64,000 nt of DNA, from assembly GCF_014529945.1 (NCBI RefSeq), contig NZ_JACVFB010000006.1, positions 310,001 through 374,000 of the forward strand, written 5' to 3'. The DNA comes from Chitinophaga varians (GTDB lineage: Bacteria; Bacteroidota; Bacteroidia; Chitinophagales; Chitinophagaceae). The position numbers and the translations under genes are program-made. This document shows, one piece after another, positions 1 through 8,262 of the stretch (the first letter of the stretch is position 1; every line of letters starts with the position of its first letter). The notes beneath the pieces were generated by a model that ran no database searches, had not been told where the DNA came from, and saw only the letters and a list, made by a program, of their open reading frames with translations.

Positions 1-1026
1 AATATCCGGTGTCTGGAGGGGGATAATATTGAGATAACGGTTCAGTTTCAGTGACTGTTCGTTGTTTTTTTTGTTGATAACAGGGAAACAGTTGATGCTG
101 CAATAGAGATCTTCCAGCAGCGTATGATGCAGTGCTTCCGGGAATTCGATACGGATCCACTGTACTTCTTTCTGTAGCTTTTCTGCTTCCTGCCCGAAGG
201 TGCTGACCAGCATCGCAGGCAGCGGGCTTGCACCTGTCTTATGGGTACGTGTATCCGTAATCGTGAGGAAGTGTTTGCGGAACCGTTGCAGAATATGCTG
301 GCTGTAGCGGGCGTTGGTATCTACAGCCACTTCCACCATTCTTTCTATTTCTTCCTCGTCAACAGGGCGGCTGTGGTGATAGCCGGCTTTTACGGTCACC
401 TCTGTATCGTTAATGAAAAAGCGCGCCAATGGCAGGTAGTGATAGAACATCTCCTGCTGGTGGACATTGCGCAGGTCAAAGAAGAATGACATGCCTTCGT
501 AACTGAGGTTGGCATCTTCGAGCGAGAGTCCCAGCCACAGGTGATTAGGTGCCGCGTCCGGCAGGGTATGGCCCTGGAGGATTTGTTCTTTGAACCAGTT
601 GTCGCGGGTTTCGTATAGTTTGCTGCCGATGCCCAGGTATTGCACATGGCCTTTAAAGAGGCGGTGTGTGGTGACTGGCGAAAAGAAAAGGTCCTGGCTG
701 TTATGCCCGGCTTTGGTATGGTGATAGAATTGATGATCGGCCTGAATATCGGCGGAAGTTTCGGTAGACATGGCATGGAGGATACCAAAGGCAGGCTGGC
801 TGCTGGTGATAGGTTCCGGCATCATGATCTGGGCCAGCCTTTCCACGAGGCGGGCGTGTGAAACATCTACTTCGCCTGATATTTTTTCCAGTTCGCTGGC
901 ACAGGCTTCCAGCAGGAGTTGTACGATGGGGTCAAAAGAAGTTTCCACTTCCGCGTCGGGGTATCCCCACAGGCGGGCAGCGGTTTTCAGCATACGGTCC
1001 TTTATCCGCTCTTTTTTTTCTTTCAT
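1..1026 (-). CDS. tssF: T6SS baseplate subunit TssF (C-terminus cut by window edge)
   Basis: The frame is open for 342 codons from an ATG at 1026 to the window edge with no stop, so only the N-terminal part is visible. Product: baseplate wedge protein of the contractile T6SS injection machine, assembled in the cytoplasm with TssE, TssG and TssK. The translation begins MKEKKERIKDRMLKTAARLW and contains runs typical of Bacteroidota TssF, such as HLWLGLSLEDANLSYEGMSF followed by FFDLRN. tssE lies 64 nt upstream on the same strand and tssG, its wedge partner, is on the divergent strand. The identification rests on recognised family resemblance plus operon context. Confidence 0.85.
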   Translation of the reverse strand, partial: MKEKKERIKDRMLKTAARLWGYPDAEVETSFDPIVQLLLEACASELEKISGEVDVSHARLVERLAQIMMPEPITSSQPAFGILHAMSTETSADIQADHQFYHHTKAGHNSQDLFFSPVTTHRLFKGHVQYLGIGSKLYETRDNWFKEQILQGHTLPDAAPNHLWLGLSLEDANLSYEGMSFFFDLRNVHQQEMFYHYLPLARFFINDTEVTVKAGYHHSRPVDEEEIERMVEVAVDTNARYSQHILQRFRKHFLTITDTRTHKTGASPLPAMLVSTFGQEAEKLQKEVQWIRIEFPEALHHTLLEDLYCSINCFPVINKKNNEQSLKLNRYLNIIPLQTPDI

Positions 1027-1090
1027 GTATCAGGTAGTTGCACGCAAAGGCGCTATGGAGCGCGAAAGCGCAAAGATTTTTAGACAGTTG

Positions 1091-1522
1091 TTAATCGTAC
1101 GACAGTGGGCTGATATAAAAGTAGCTGGTGTACTGGAAGGGGTTGTTGTTTTTGGCCAGTGTACCACTAACGGTGACCCGTATCTTTTTTTTCATCTTAC
1201 GGGCGGGCGCCAGCATCAGCTCTTCCTGATTGACGGCCGCTACCACACGTATCTGTGCCAGTCGTTTTTCGTACCGTAGTACCGCCGTTTTAACGGCGTT
1301 TTCTATTTGTTCCTTCACCTCGTTGTTAGAGGCTTTGATATCAAAATCACTGTCCCACCACTGACAACCGTACTGGGGGTCGTCTTTATTTTCCCCCAGT
1401 ACAGTAGTGATCAGCAGGTGAATATGTTGTGCTACGGATTCTTCCAGGTTGACAGCCGGCACGTCTTTCTTTTGCAGCAGCTGGGAGAAGTCCATGGGTA
1501 GCTTATAATATTTTCCTTTCAT
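1091..1522 (-). CDS. tssE: T6SS baseplate protein TssE (GPW/gp25 family)
   Basis: This 143-residue protein has the size of gp25-type baseplate proteins, which nucleate sheath polymerisation. The LEESVAQHIHLLITTVLGE segment followed by the GCQWWDSDF region fits the gp25 fold, in which an N-terminal helix precedes a conserved acidic and aromatic core. The C-terminal half has the pattern of two beta strands around a basic KMKKKIRV stretch. It sits between the PKD gene, 9 nt upstream, and tssF, 64 nt downstream, all on the minus strand, so these three are probably one transcript. The start ATG at 1522 is the only one that keeps the full conserved N-terminus. Confidence 0.85.
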   Translation of the reverse strand: MKGKYYKLPMDFSQLLQKKDVPAVNLEESVAQHIHLLITTVLGENKDDPQYGCQWWDSDFDIKASNNEVKEQIENAVKTAVLRYEKRLAQIRVVAAVNQEELMLAPARKMKKKIRVTVSGTLAKNNNPFQYTSYFYISPLSYD

Positions 1523-1531
1523 GGAAATCGA

Positions 1532-2587
1532 TTAAAAAATACCCAGTAATTTTTTCCGGTCGTACATGATCCTGATCTCTTTCACGCATCCGTTGGCGTC
1601 TTTGACCAGGTTCACTTTTTCTATTTTGAATTTCTTTTTGCCGTATATGCGTGAGCAGAAGTGGGCAAAGTTATCTGTTTCCTTATCGTTGAGCAGTACA
1701 CGGGCCGACAGGTTGTCGCACAGGTACTTGGAGAAATCGCCGGCGCTTTTTTGTTTGGTCGTCACCTGTGTGAGCATGAACAGGAATTCGTCATCGGCCA
1801 CTGCCGGTGCGGTGGGGCCTTTGGGTTTTTCCGGCTCCACAGTGGGTGGTGGTGGCGGCGGTGGTGTGAATCCCGGATCGGGGGTGGGGTCCACGGCCTG
1901 CGGCCTTGCGGGGAAGACCGTGATACGTTTCATCACCATGTGGGCGGTGTCGCCATTGACGATCAGTGACAGGGTCCTTTCGCCTGGTGAGGAGAACGTG
2001 TAGGTGACGGCTGACTGCGAGTGGGCCTCAGCGTTATCCTGCAGGAGGCGCCAGGTCCAGCTGTGTGCGCCGGGTGTTTTATTGGAGAAGGTGACCGGTC
2101 TGCCGGCAAACACTTCACCGGGGCCGTCGATAACGGGGAAGATATCCGGGTGTGCTTCTGTTGGGGCCGTTGGCGCGGCGACGATAATGATTTCCTTGTT
2201 CCAGGCGCATTTGCCGGCAATCAGGGTGATCATGTAGCTGCCGGGTTTGTTGAAGGAGTGGTATACCTGTGCGCCGGTTTGCCGGGCAGAGGAGTCGCCA
2301 AATTCCCAGGAGAAGGTATTCCTTTTTTTATCCTTGTTATCGGCATTGAAGGTAATGACTTCGCCTACCGTGTAGGCTTTGCCGGAAGTATGTTGTTTGT
2401 TACTGAGAACGATGTCTGTGGTGGTGCAGTCTTCCTTTGAGTCCAGCTGGAATGCCAGCAGTACGACGCTGATCAGGAATAAGCCAAAGAAAGTCCACAG
2501 TACCATGGGGTCAACATGACTGGCAATTTTACCAAAGGGTCTGAACGAATTTACCTTGTGTTCATTTTCGGGTTTACGGGGGGCCAT
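1532..2587 (-). CDS. PKD-domain membrane-anchored T6SS-iii protein (TssP candidate)
   Basis: This 351-residue protein has one N-terminal membrane helix (about residues 29-46) after a short cytoplasmic tail. Two PKD-like beta-sandwich domains follow, at roughly 65-140 (with WEFGDSSA and YHSFNKPGSYMITL) and 150-230 (with FSSPGERTLSL). A proline-rich linker (about 235-262, including seven prolines in a row) leads to a C-terminal domain of about 90 residues. The topology predicts a periplasmic protein tied to the inner membrane. It is the first gene of the minus-strand T6SS operon, ahead of tssE and tssF, so it is probably a trans-envelope component of the Bacteroidota T6SS. TssP is my best guess among the TssN-R set; that assignment is inference. 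Confidence 0.6.
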   Translation of the reverse strand: MAPRKPENEHKVNSFRPFGKIASHVDPMVLWTFFGLFLISVVLLAFQLDSKEDCTTTDIVLSNKQHTSGKAYTVGEVITFNADNKDKKRNTFSWEFGDSSARQTGAQVYHSFNKPGSYMITLIAGKCAWNKEIIIVAAPTAPTEAHPDIFPVIDGPGEVFAGRPVTFSNKTPGAHSWTWRLLQDNAEAHSQSAVTYTFSSPGERTLSLIVNGDTAHMVMKRITVFPARPQAVDPTPDPGFTPPPPPPPTVEPEKPKGPTAPAVADDEFLFMLTQVTTKQKSAGDFSKYLCDNLSARVLLNDKETDNFAHFCSRIYGKKKFKIEKVNLVKDANGCVKEIRIMYDRKKLLGIF

Positions 2588-2708
2588 TGGTTTTTCAGGT
2601 TTTACAATTTCAGATCCACAATTTTAGTGTTTTTTTGGATAACTTGCCTATGTAGCCGCAGCGTTTTTTCTTTTTTCAAAAATTGAGTCACATATAAATG
2701 TAATATAT

Positions 2709-2716
2709 TATTTTTG
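2709..2716 (+). promoter_or_regulatory. Candidate -7 element upstream of tssG
   Basis: TATTTTTG fits the Bacteroidota -7 consensus TAnnTTTG and lies about 95 nt before the tssG start, in the AT-rich gap between the divergent T6SS operons. A TTG at 2683-2685 is the nearest -33 candidate, but the 23-nt spacer is longer than the usual 19-21, so support is weak. Confidence 0.3.
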
Positions 2717-2810
2717 GGGCAGATAGTTAGCCCGGATAACCATAGGAACAGTTGAGATTAGATAGTTATGCTAACGACGACGAGCCCGAAAAACCTAAAA
2801 TAGTAACCTC

Positions 2811-3767
2811 ATGGTAAACAACGCCCAGAAAGCGGTGGTATTGGAAGAAGTGATCACACATGTTGCGGAATTCCCTTATGATGTAAGGGCGGAGGTGGTG
2901 GTGGGCGAACTGCTGGACAATCAGGTACGCAGGGAAGAAGTGGTGGTACAGCTAAAGAACGTGTTTACCCGATCATTTAATAAAGATATTCTTCATGTAA
3001 AACTGGATGACAGTCAGCCATATCAACCGTATATGGTGATGTCGCTATCACGGGATGGCATATATGACCGTTTGCCGGAGGGTTTGTTTCATGAATTCTC
3101 GGAGCAGCGTAAAACGCGGGGAACGGTGGATATGGTGGCCCGTTATAAGCGGCAGCAGCAGGAAGAGTTGCAGGCGCGGCGTTTTTTTCAGCCCCTGGAG
3201 AACGAGTTTTTTCTGCAGCGGGTATTTCTGGAGCAGCGGGAAAAGCATTTGTTGTTTGATGTGTTTGGTAAAGATGCCGACATGTTGTTCAGCCAGTTCT
3301 GGGATTTGCCTGAGGGGCTGCCTGGCGCTGCGGCCAACAGGCTGGTGAAGCTGTTACCATATATGCATCGTATAGCCGGCAACTACCGTATGATCCGGCT
3401 TTGCCTGCAGCTGGTGCTGGAGCAGGATGTGGAGATCAGTGTAGATCATACGCCGCAGGCTGTACGAACAGAGACCGGCGTACCGCTCGGCGAATGGCGG
3501 TTAGGAGTGGATAGTATGGTGGGGCAGGTATTTTATACAGATATGCCTAAGGCTACGGTGACCATCGGTCCGCTGCAACGCCAACGGGTATATGACTACC
3601 TGCCGTGGCAGCCTTATGGCCGCCTGCTGGAAACCTGCTATGGTTACCTTTTTGCGGCAGATATGGATATCAACACTGTACTAGTGCCTGATCCGGCCGA
3701 CAAAAAGAAGACCCTTTCCGATCAGCAGGTGGAAGATGGACTGATGGGATATAATTTTTTCCTGTAG
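2811..3767 (+). CDS. tssG: T6SS baseplate subunit TssG
   Basis: This 318-residue protein of the TssG (VasB/ImpH) family pairs with TssF in the baseplate wedge. Features visible are the acidic N-terminal helix region (VLEEVITHVAEFPYDVRAEV), the motif ENEFFLQRVFLEQREKHLLF near residues 125-145, and a C-terminal beta-rich half containing LGVDSMVGQVFYTDMP. It is the first gene of the plus-strand T6SS set (tssG, tssN, tssK, tssO, tssD) and is divergent from the PKD gene, with 223 nt between the two starts. tssN follows after 111 nt. The call is based on family resemblance and on gene order typical for T6SS-iii. Confidence 0.75.
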   Translation: MVNNAQKAVVLEEVITHVAEFPYDVRAEVVVGELLDNQVRREEVVVQLKNVFTRSFNKDILHVKLDDSQPYQPYMVMSLSRDGIYDRLPEGLFHEFSEQRKTRGTVDMVARYKRQQQEELQARRFFQPLENEFFLQRVFLEQREKHLLFDVFGKDADMLFSQFWDLPEGLPGAAANRLVKLLPYMHRIAGNYRMIRLCLQLVLEQDVEISVDHTPQAVRTETGVPLGEWRLGVDSMVGQVFYTDMPKATVTIGPLQRQRVYDYLPWQPYGRLLETCYGYLFAADMDINTVLVPDPADKKKTLSDQQVEDGLMGYNFFL

Positions 3768-3878
3768 CCACTTTTTTATGCTGATGTGGAATTATTTTTG
3801 TTAACATTGTTAATGCGTAAAAAACGCTGTTATGTTAAAAACCCAAAAAAAAGAAAAACCTGACATACCAGAAGAGCT

Positions 3879-4733
3879 ATGAGATACACCGCTAAATTCT
3901 ATTTGATGCTGGCCGGCGTTATGGCCATAGGATCTATCATAGTGGCTTTGCTCAGCAGATACATTAAAAATTTCAGTCTTTTTAAAAAGAAGGCACTGTT
4001 GTATTTAGCATGTATGACGCTGATCTTTGCCGTGATTAGTTCCATCCCTTTCCTATTTACCCACAAGAACCTCATGGACCAGTATCTTTTTTATCAGGTA
4101 TGGTTTCTCGGGCTGGGTATATTGCACTGTCACTTTATGTATACCCGCTTCTGGGCCAACGAAACGACGCTGGGGTCTGAACTGGCGTTTATTGTCGCGA
4201 TCTGGTTGTTTGGAGGTGTCGGATTTGTACTGGTGAACCGTTTTCTTGACAAGGACGCGTTTCTTTATTACCCCATGCTCACCAGTATGTTTTCCTTTGT
4301 GTTGCCCACCTTTGTTTATAAAACCTTTGAGAGGATGATGGCTATTCCGGTGAAGGTGCACCGGTGGTGGCAATATCCCATGTATAAAGAGGTGCCGGAG
4401 GTAAATGACGACGATATGCGTGATTTGATCGTGATAGGGCTGGAAATGGAGAAAGGGAAGGCTGACCGTAACCGGACCTATTTCAGGGCCCGTACGCCCA
4501 TTAAAATGGACCTGGGCGACCTGTTTTATCATTTCATCAATGACTATAACGACCGTTATCCGAATACGCCGATTGATTTTGTGGACGATAACGGGCAAGC
4601 CTATGGCTGGGTGTTCCACCTGAAGCCGAGGTGGTTTGGCGCTGCCAAAACACTGGATCCTCAGAAGGCCGTGTTTATGAATGGGATCAAAGAGAACAGC
4701 GTGATCATTTGCAACAGAATTATGTTATCCTAA
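3879..4733 (+). CDS. tssN: T6SS-iii inner-membrane protein TssN
   Basis: This 284-residue protein has five predicted membrane helices in its first half (about residues 8-27, 37-59, 68-88, 98-119 and 129-148) and a soluble, probably cytoplasmic, C-terminal domain of about 135 residues (KVHRWWQYPMYKEVPEV onward). That architecture and its place directly before tssK match TssN, a component specific to the Bacteroidota T6SS that replaces part of the TssJLM envelope complex of other subtypes. No TssJ, TssL or TssM gene is visible, consistent with subtype iii. tssK starts 10 nt downstream, so the two are almost certainly cotranscribed. Confidence 0.75.
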   Translation: MRYTAKFYLMLAGVMAIGSIIVALLSRYIKNFSLFKKKALLYLACMTLIFAVISSIPFLFTHKNLMDQYLFYQVWFLGLGILHCHFMYTRFWANETTLGSELAFIVAIWLFGGVGFVLVNRFLDKDAFLYYPMLTSMFSFVLPTFVYKTFERMMAIPVKVHRWWQYPMYKEVPEVNDDDMRDLIVIGLEMEKGKADRNRTYFRARTPIKMDLGDLFYHFINDYNDRYPNTPIDFVDDNGQAYGWVFHLKPRWFGAAKTLDPQKAVFMNGIKENSVIICNRIMLS

Positions 4734-4743
4734 ACGTATTATT

Positions 4744-5919
4744 ATGGCCGAGCCATTGAAACATTTTCCCGTGAACTGGGTGGACGGGATGAAGATAAAG
4801 AAGCAGCATTTTATCGATACTGAAAATGCGATGCTGGACCAGATCAGGGATGCGCTTGCCTGTGGTGTAAACGCCCTTAATTATGGTTTGTTGCCGCCGA
4901 AAGCAGAACATAAAGAATCGCTGCGTTGCTGGTTTGTGACCGATAACCAGCACCTGTGGCGGATAAAACTGACAGAATGCAGGGCGATAACCCCCGGTGG
5001 CGCCCGTATAGAGATACCGGAGCATACCGTGCATTCGTTGCGTTATGCCACCACTTTCCCGGAAGCTACCTACACCTGGGAGCCGGAACATACGGAAAGT
5101 ACCTATTATGTGTTGATACAGATCAATCCATTTAACCGGCAACCGAGCGGTGAGCCATTGCTGGAAGAAGAGCCGCCACGCCTGCCATATGCCACGCCTG
5201 AATACAGCCTGTACGTATTGCCTGCCTCTCAACTGCCACAGGGACAGCTGGGCAGCTATCAGGCCGTGCTGGCCAAGATAACGGTAACGGACGGACGGCC
5301 GCAGATGGATGATGATTATATTCCGCCATGCAGTATTGTTGTTGCGCATCCGGCCCTTATCGACCTGTATCACGAACTCGATCAGTTCCTTGGACAAATG
5401 GAACTGTACGGTGTGCATATTGTACAGAAGATCTATGGCCGCAACCAGAATAATGACCTGGCACTGGTAGTATTGTACATTACGGAGAAAATGGTGCAGT
5501 TCCTCGGAACGCGTATCACCCAGTTCCGCTGGCTGGCACTGAATCAGCCGCCGGCACAGATGCTGGAGGTCATAGCCGGACTGGCGCGCACCATGAAAAA
5601 TGCGATCGATCAGCGTGCCGGCGCGGGCAAGGAAGAACTGCTCAATTACCTGTCTGAATGGTGTGAACTGCGACAGGGTGAACTGGAAAACCTGATGATC
5701 AATTGCGCCAATATCCGTTATAAACACCTGGACGTACGGGAATGCCTGCAACCCATGATTCCGTTTGTACGGGCGGTGAATAAACTCTTTGAAAGCCTCA
5801 GCAGGCTGGATTACATTGGCCGCAAGCAGGACAGCAATATTTTTGTGAAAGAAGAATCTGCAGAAGATTCCGAATACCTGCGTAAACATAAAACCAAACG
5901 CTGGTTCTTTACAGATTGA
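4744..5919 (+). CDS. tssK: T6SS baseplate adaptor TssK
   Basis: This 391-residue protein opens with PLKHFPVNWVDGMKIKKQHF, a form of the conserved TssK start (W-x-x-G-M-x-x-x-x-x-H-F), followed by the TENAMLDQIRDAL helix. The middle is a beta-rich shoulder domain (VHSLRYATTF to ITVTDGRP) and the C-terminal half is helical, as expected for TssK, which forms trimers linking the baseplate to the membrane complex. It lies 10 nt after tssN and 152 nt before tssO. The length is somewhat shorter than proteobacterial TssK, which is usual for subtype iii. A long open frame on the opposite strand is a shadow. Confidence 0.85.
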   Translation: MAEPLKHFPVNWVDGMKIKKQHFIDTENAMLDQIRDALACGVNALNYGLLPPKAEHKESLRCWFVTDNQHLWRIKLTECRAITPGGARIEIPEHTVHSLRYATTFPEATYTWEPEHTESTYYVLIQINPFNRQPSGEPLLEEEPPRLPYATPEYSLYVLPASQLPQGQLGSYQAVLAKITVTDGRPQMDDDYIPPCSIVVAHPALIDLYHELDQFLGQMELYGVHIVQKIYGRNQNNDLALVVLYITEKMVQFLGTRITQFRWLALNQPPAQMLEVIAGLARTMKNAIDQRAGAGKEELLNYLSEWCELRQGELENLMINCANIRYKHLDVRECLQPMIPFVRAVNKLFESLSRLDYIGRKQDSNIFVKEESAEDSEYLRKHKTKRWFFTD

Positions 5920-6071
5920 TAATAATAGTTGCAGGCTTTTGGCAGACAGCTTTTGGTGTACTCATTAACCGGGTAGTTGAATGAGTTTCGCCGGAAGCTG
6001 CGTCCAGAGCCAGCAACTATCTGCGATATTAAATTTATCTAAACCAATAACAGCTTAAAGCTCAGATTCGT

Positions 6072-6596
6072 ATGCAAGTATTAAACAAGCAGGAGAGAAC
6101 AGCTTCCTTCTTATGGTTCCTGTTATTTTTTGTGGTCACGGTAGCACTGTTTGTGCTGGCCATCTTTTTTAATTATCAGGTGCCATCCAGGGAAAATGCA
6201 TCCCTTCGCAAGGAGTTGACCGCTTTCCGCCAGGAACAGGCGTTCCAGGCAGAGTTCCTGCAGAAGCTGGACAAAGTGAAACATAACCTCGACTCTATCA
6301 ATCTCCCTAACCAGAATGCCAATTATATGGACCAGGTAATAGCCGGTTCACTGGCAGAGATGCGTAATTCCATTCCAAAAGATGTGGTAACACATTATGC
6401 GTTATATGACAATATCGTGCAGGCATGTCTGTCATTGCAGCAAACCAAACAACAGCTGCGTGAATTGCAGAATGCACAGCAAAATATCGCAGGACTGAAA
6501 GAGCAGGTGCTGGACCTGACCAGCAAGCTGGAAAGCAAAAGCAGGGACCTTGATAACTGCCGCCAGATGATGCTGCTTAATAGCCGCGCTCACTAA
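6072..6596 (+). CDS. tssO: T6SS-iii membrane protein TssO
   Basis: This 174-residue bitopic membrane protein has a short N-terminal tail, one membrane helix (about residues 12-33) and a periplasmic region dominated by predicted coiled coil (about 38-75 and 125-165, rich in Gln, Leu and Lys). This layout and its place between tssK and tssD fit TssO, a scaffold of the Bacteroidota T6SS envelope complex. It probably acts with TssN and with the PKD protein encoded divergently. No enzymatic motif is present. Only the topology and neighbourhood support the name. Confidence 0.65.
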   Translation: MQVLNKQERTASFLWFLLFFVVTVALFVLAIFFNYQVPSRENASLRKELTAFRQEQAFQAEFLQKLDKVKHNLDSINLPNQNANYMDQVIAGSLAEMRNSIPKDVVTHYALYDNIVQACLSLQQTKQQLRELQNAQQNIAGLKEQVLDLTSKLESKSRDLDNCRQMMLLNSRAH

Positions 6597-6664
6597 CGAC
6601 GGTGGATAACCGTTTTGTTCCGCATAAAAATTATTTGTTAATACTAAAAAAGTAGTTAGGATCG

Positions 6665-6695
6665 TTGACTGAAACAAAAAATTGACTTATATTTG
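6665..6695 (+). promoter_or_regulatory. Promoter of tssD
   Basis: A -33 TTG (6665-6667) and a perfect -7 TATATTTG (6688-6695) are separated by 20 nt, the spacing preferred by the Bacteroidota primary sigma factor. The gene start at 6761 leaves a leader of roughly 60 nt, AT-rich and without a Shine-Dalgarno sequence, as is common in the phylum. This implies tssD is transcribed on its own, apart from the tssG-N-K-O set, which suits a protein needed in large amounts. Confidence 0.55.
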
Positions 6696-6760
6696 AAGCT
6701 CATACTTTTTCCTTTTTAATAGGTATTTTTCTTTATTGTAACCTTAAAAATTAACCCGAC

Positions 6761-7147
6761 ATGTCCTTCAAGTCAATTTTCACAGTTAACGGAGAGAACT
6801 ACAATGTTCAACACGTCTCCTACGACCTCAGCCAGGAAACAGATGCAACAGGCCGCCCTTCAGCGATCACTCGCGGCGGACGCATCAGAATGACCGTAGA
6901 GTCAACTGGTAAAACAGAACTCTTTGAGTGGATGGTAAACAACTTTGAAAGAAAAGATGGTACCGTTACTTTCTACAAAAGAGACACTGATTCCAAACTG
7001 AAAACGTTGGAATTTAAAGAAGGTTACCTGGTTAAGTTTGAAGAGTCTTTCGACTACGAAAACAAAAACCCAATGGTCATCACCTTCACCATTTCCGCCC
7101 GTGAAATTAGCATGGGTAATGCAAAACATGTTAATGAATGGGTGTGA
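6761..7147 (+). CDS. tssD: T6SS tube protein TssD (Hcp-like)
   Basis: This 128-residue protein matches Bacteroidota TssD, the Hcp-like subunit that stacks as hexameric rings to form the expelled tube. Recognisable parts are the start MSFKSIFTVNGENYNVQHVS, then DLSQETDATGRPS, the central FEWMVNNFERKDG region and the C-terminal beta strands with FTISAREISMG. Its codon use and its own promoter and terminator suggest high expression. No effector fusion or C-terminal extension is seen, so it looks like a structural tube protein and not a specialised effector carrier. Confidence 0.9.
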   Translation: MSFKSIFTVNGENYNVQHVSYDLSQETDATGRPSAITRGGRIRMTVESTGKTELFEWMVNNFERKDGTVTFYKRDTDSKLKTLEFKEGYLVKFEESFDYENKNPMVITFTISAREISMGNAKHVNEWV

Positions 7148-7176
7148 TAAACTCCAGACATTATTGAATTAGCAGG

Positions 7177-7207
7177 AGGGGCTTTCGTAAGAAAGCCCCT
7201 TTATATT
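7177..7207 (+). terminator. Intrinsic terminator after tssD
   Basis: A perfect 10-bp stem (7177-7186 with 7191-7200, AGGGGCTTTC paired with GAAAGCCCCT) around a GTAA tetraloop is followed by a T-rich tail. It starts 30 nt after the tssD stop. Confidence 0.9.
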
Positions 7208-7210
7208 TTA

Positions 7211-7535
7211 GACGCATGTGTGGCGATTCGGCTTATCATGTTGCTGCGGATATGCTGCGTGTATGCTTTGTTTTAAGTTGTACGGCGCCTGTCTGCTACG
7301 CTGCCGCGGAGATGTTTATTGTGCGTGCCTGATGCTAAGTTGCACTAAGTCCATTTGTCACGTTACTGCGAACAGGTTGCGGTTTGTGTGTATGCCTCGT
7401 GTGAAGTTATCTTGAGCCAGCCTGACCTTTGTTACGAAGGGCGTATGACAGTTAGCGTGCCTGCCTTGTATATTAAGTTGCCTTCAGCCTGTGTGTTTTT
7501 GGTAACTGCGGAAACGGCAGGAAAGCAGCAGGAAA
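7211..7535. repeat. Imperfect non-coding tandem repeat, unit about 62-71 bp
   Basis: Four copies of an AAGTTG/AAGTTA core occur at 7275, 7337, 7404 and 7475 (intervals 62, 67 and 71). They are interleaved with a second recurring core near TGCTGCGGA, TGCCGCGGA and TACTGCGAA (about 7242, 7302 and 7365) and with GTGYRTGCCT-like stretches. Unit lengths are not multiples of three, so this is not a repeated coding segment. The short Cys-rich open frame at 7218-7415 is probably chance. The block fills the gap between the tssD terminator and the next gene. Confidence 0.45.
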
Positions 7536-7562
7536 AAGTGTAATTATTGTGTATATTTCTGT

Positions 7563-8018
7563 ATGACCTATATACCACTATCAGAAAAAGATATACTGGA
7601 CCTGCTGCATCAATTCGAATCCTGTACGCTGCCTAAGGCTGAATGGACACACGAAGCGCATCTTGTTGTGGCGATAGCTTATAACGTGCTTTATGGCCGT
7701 GTGGAAGCGCTCGGGCGAGCGAGGAAAAACATCATCCGTTATAATGAAGCGGTGAATACTCCCAATACGGACCATAGTGGCTATCATGAAACGATCACGT
7801 GTTTTTGGATATGGCTGACAGATTGCTTTTTGAAGACGCAGGAGGATAAGTCGATAGTAATGGTATGTAACGCGTTTATGCGTTCACGTTATACTTATAA
7901 ACGGATGCCGTTGCATTATTATAGCAGTTCACTCCTCTTTTCAACGACGGCAAGGAAAGCTCTTGTGGAACCTGATTTATCTCCCCTTATTATGACGAAC
8001 ATAACCATTGAAAATTAA
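7563..8018 (+). CDS. Conserved protein of unknown function
   Basis: A 151-residue soluble protein with no signal peptide or membrane helix. Two polar motifs stand out: WTHEAHL at residues 28-34 and the NTDHSGYHETIT stretch at 68-79, with another aromatic block (MPLHYYSSSLLFS) near 118-130. The clustered histidines suggest a metal or small-molecule site, but I do not recognise a named family. It stands alone, after the tandem repeat and before a short gap, with no partner gene in the same direction closer than 240 nt. Start ATG at 7563 follows an AT-rich leader. Confidence 0.7.
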   Translation: MTYIPLSEKDILDLLHQFESCTLPKAEWTHEAHLVVAIAYNVLYGRVEALGRARKNIIRYNEAVNTPNTDHSGYHETITCFWIWLTDCFLKTQEDKSIVMVCNAFMRSRYTYKRMPLHYYSSSLLFSTTARKALVEPDLSPLIMTNITIEN

Positions 8019-8262
8019 TTCAGATATGGGTAGCGGTTATTATGACTGAAGGGAGGTGTTGCCTGTAATTGGCTGCTGCAGCTTGTTTACGGGTATTAAT
8101 ATGGACGAAGTATACACAATCTGTGTATCTGTTAACCCGGTATGCCTCGCCTGTTCCTGGTTTCTTTTGGCTGCATAACTTGCATGAATACAGGTGTTTA
8201 GGTGTATTGCGAATGACTTTGGTATGTCAATTGCAAAATGTTGATTAACCAAAACTGATGTT

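Noticed and set aside
4720..5889. 389-residue open frame on the minus strand
   Set aside because: Antisense to tssK; no family resemblance, while tssK on the plus strand is recognisable.
7218..7415. Cys-rich 65-residue open frame after tssD
   Set aside because: It lies in the imperfect tandem repeat, whose unit lengths are not multiples of three; no start context or conservation visible.
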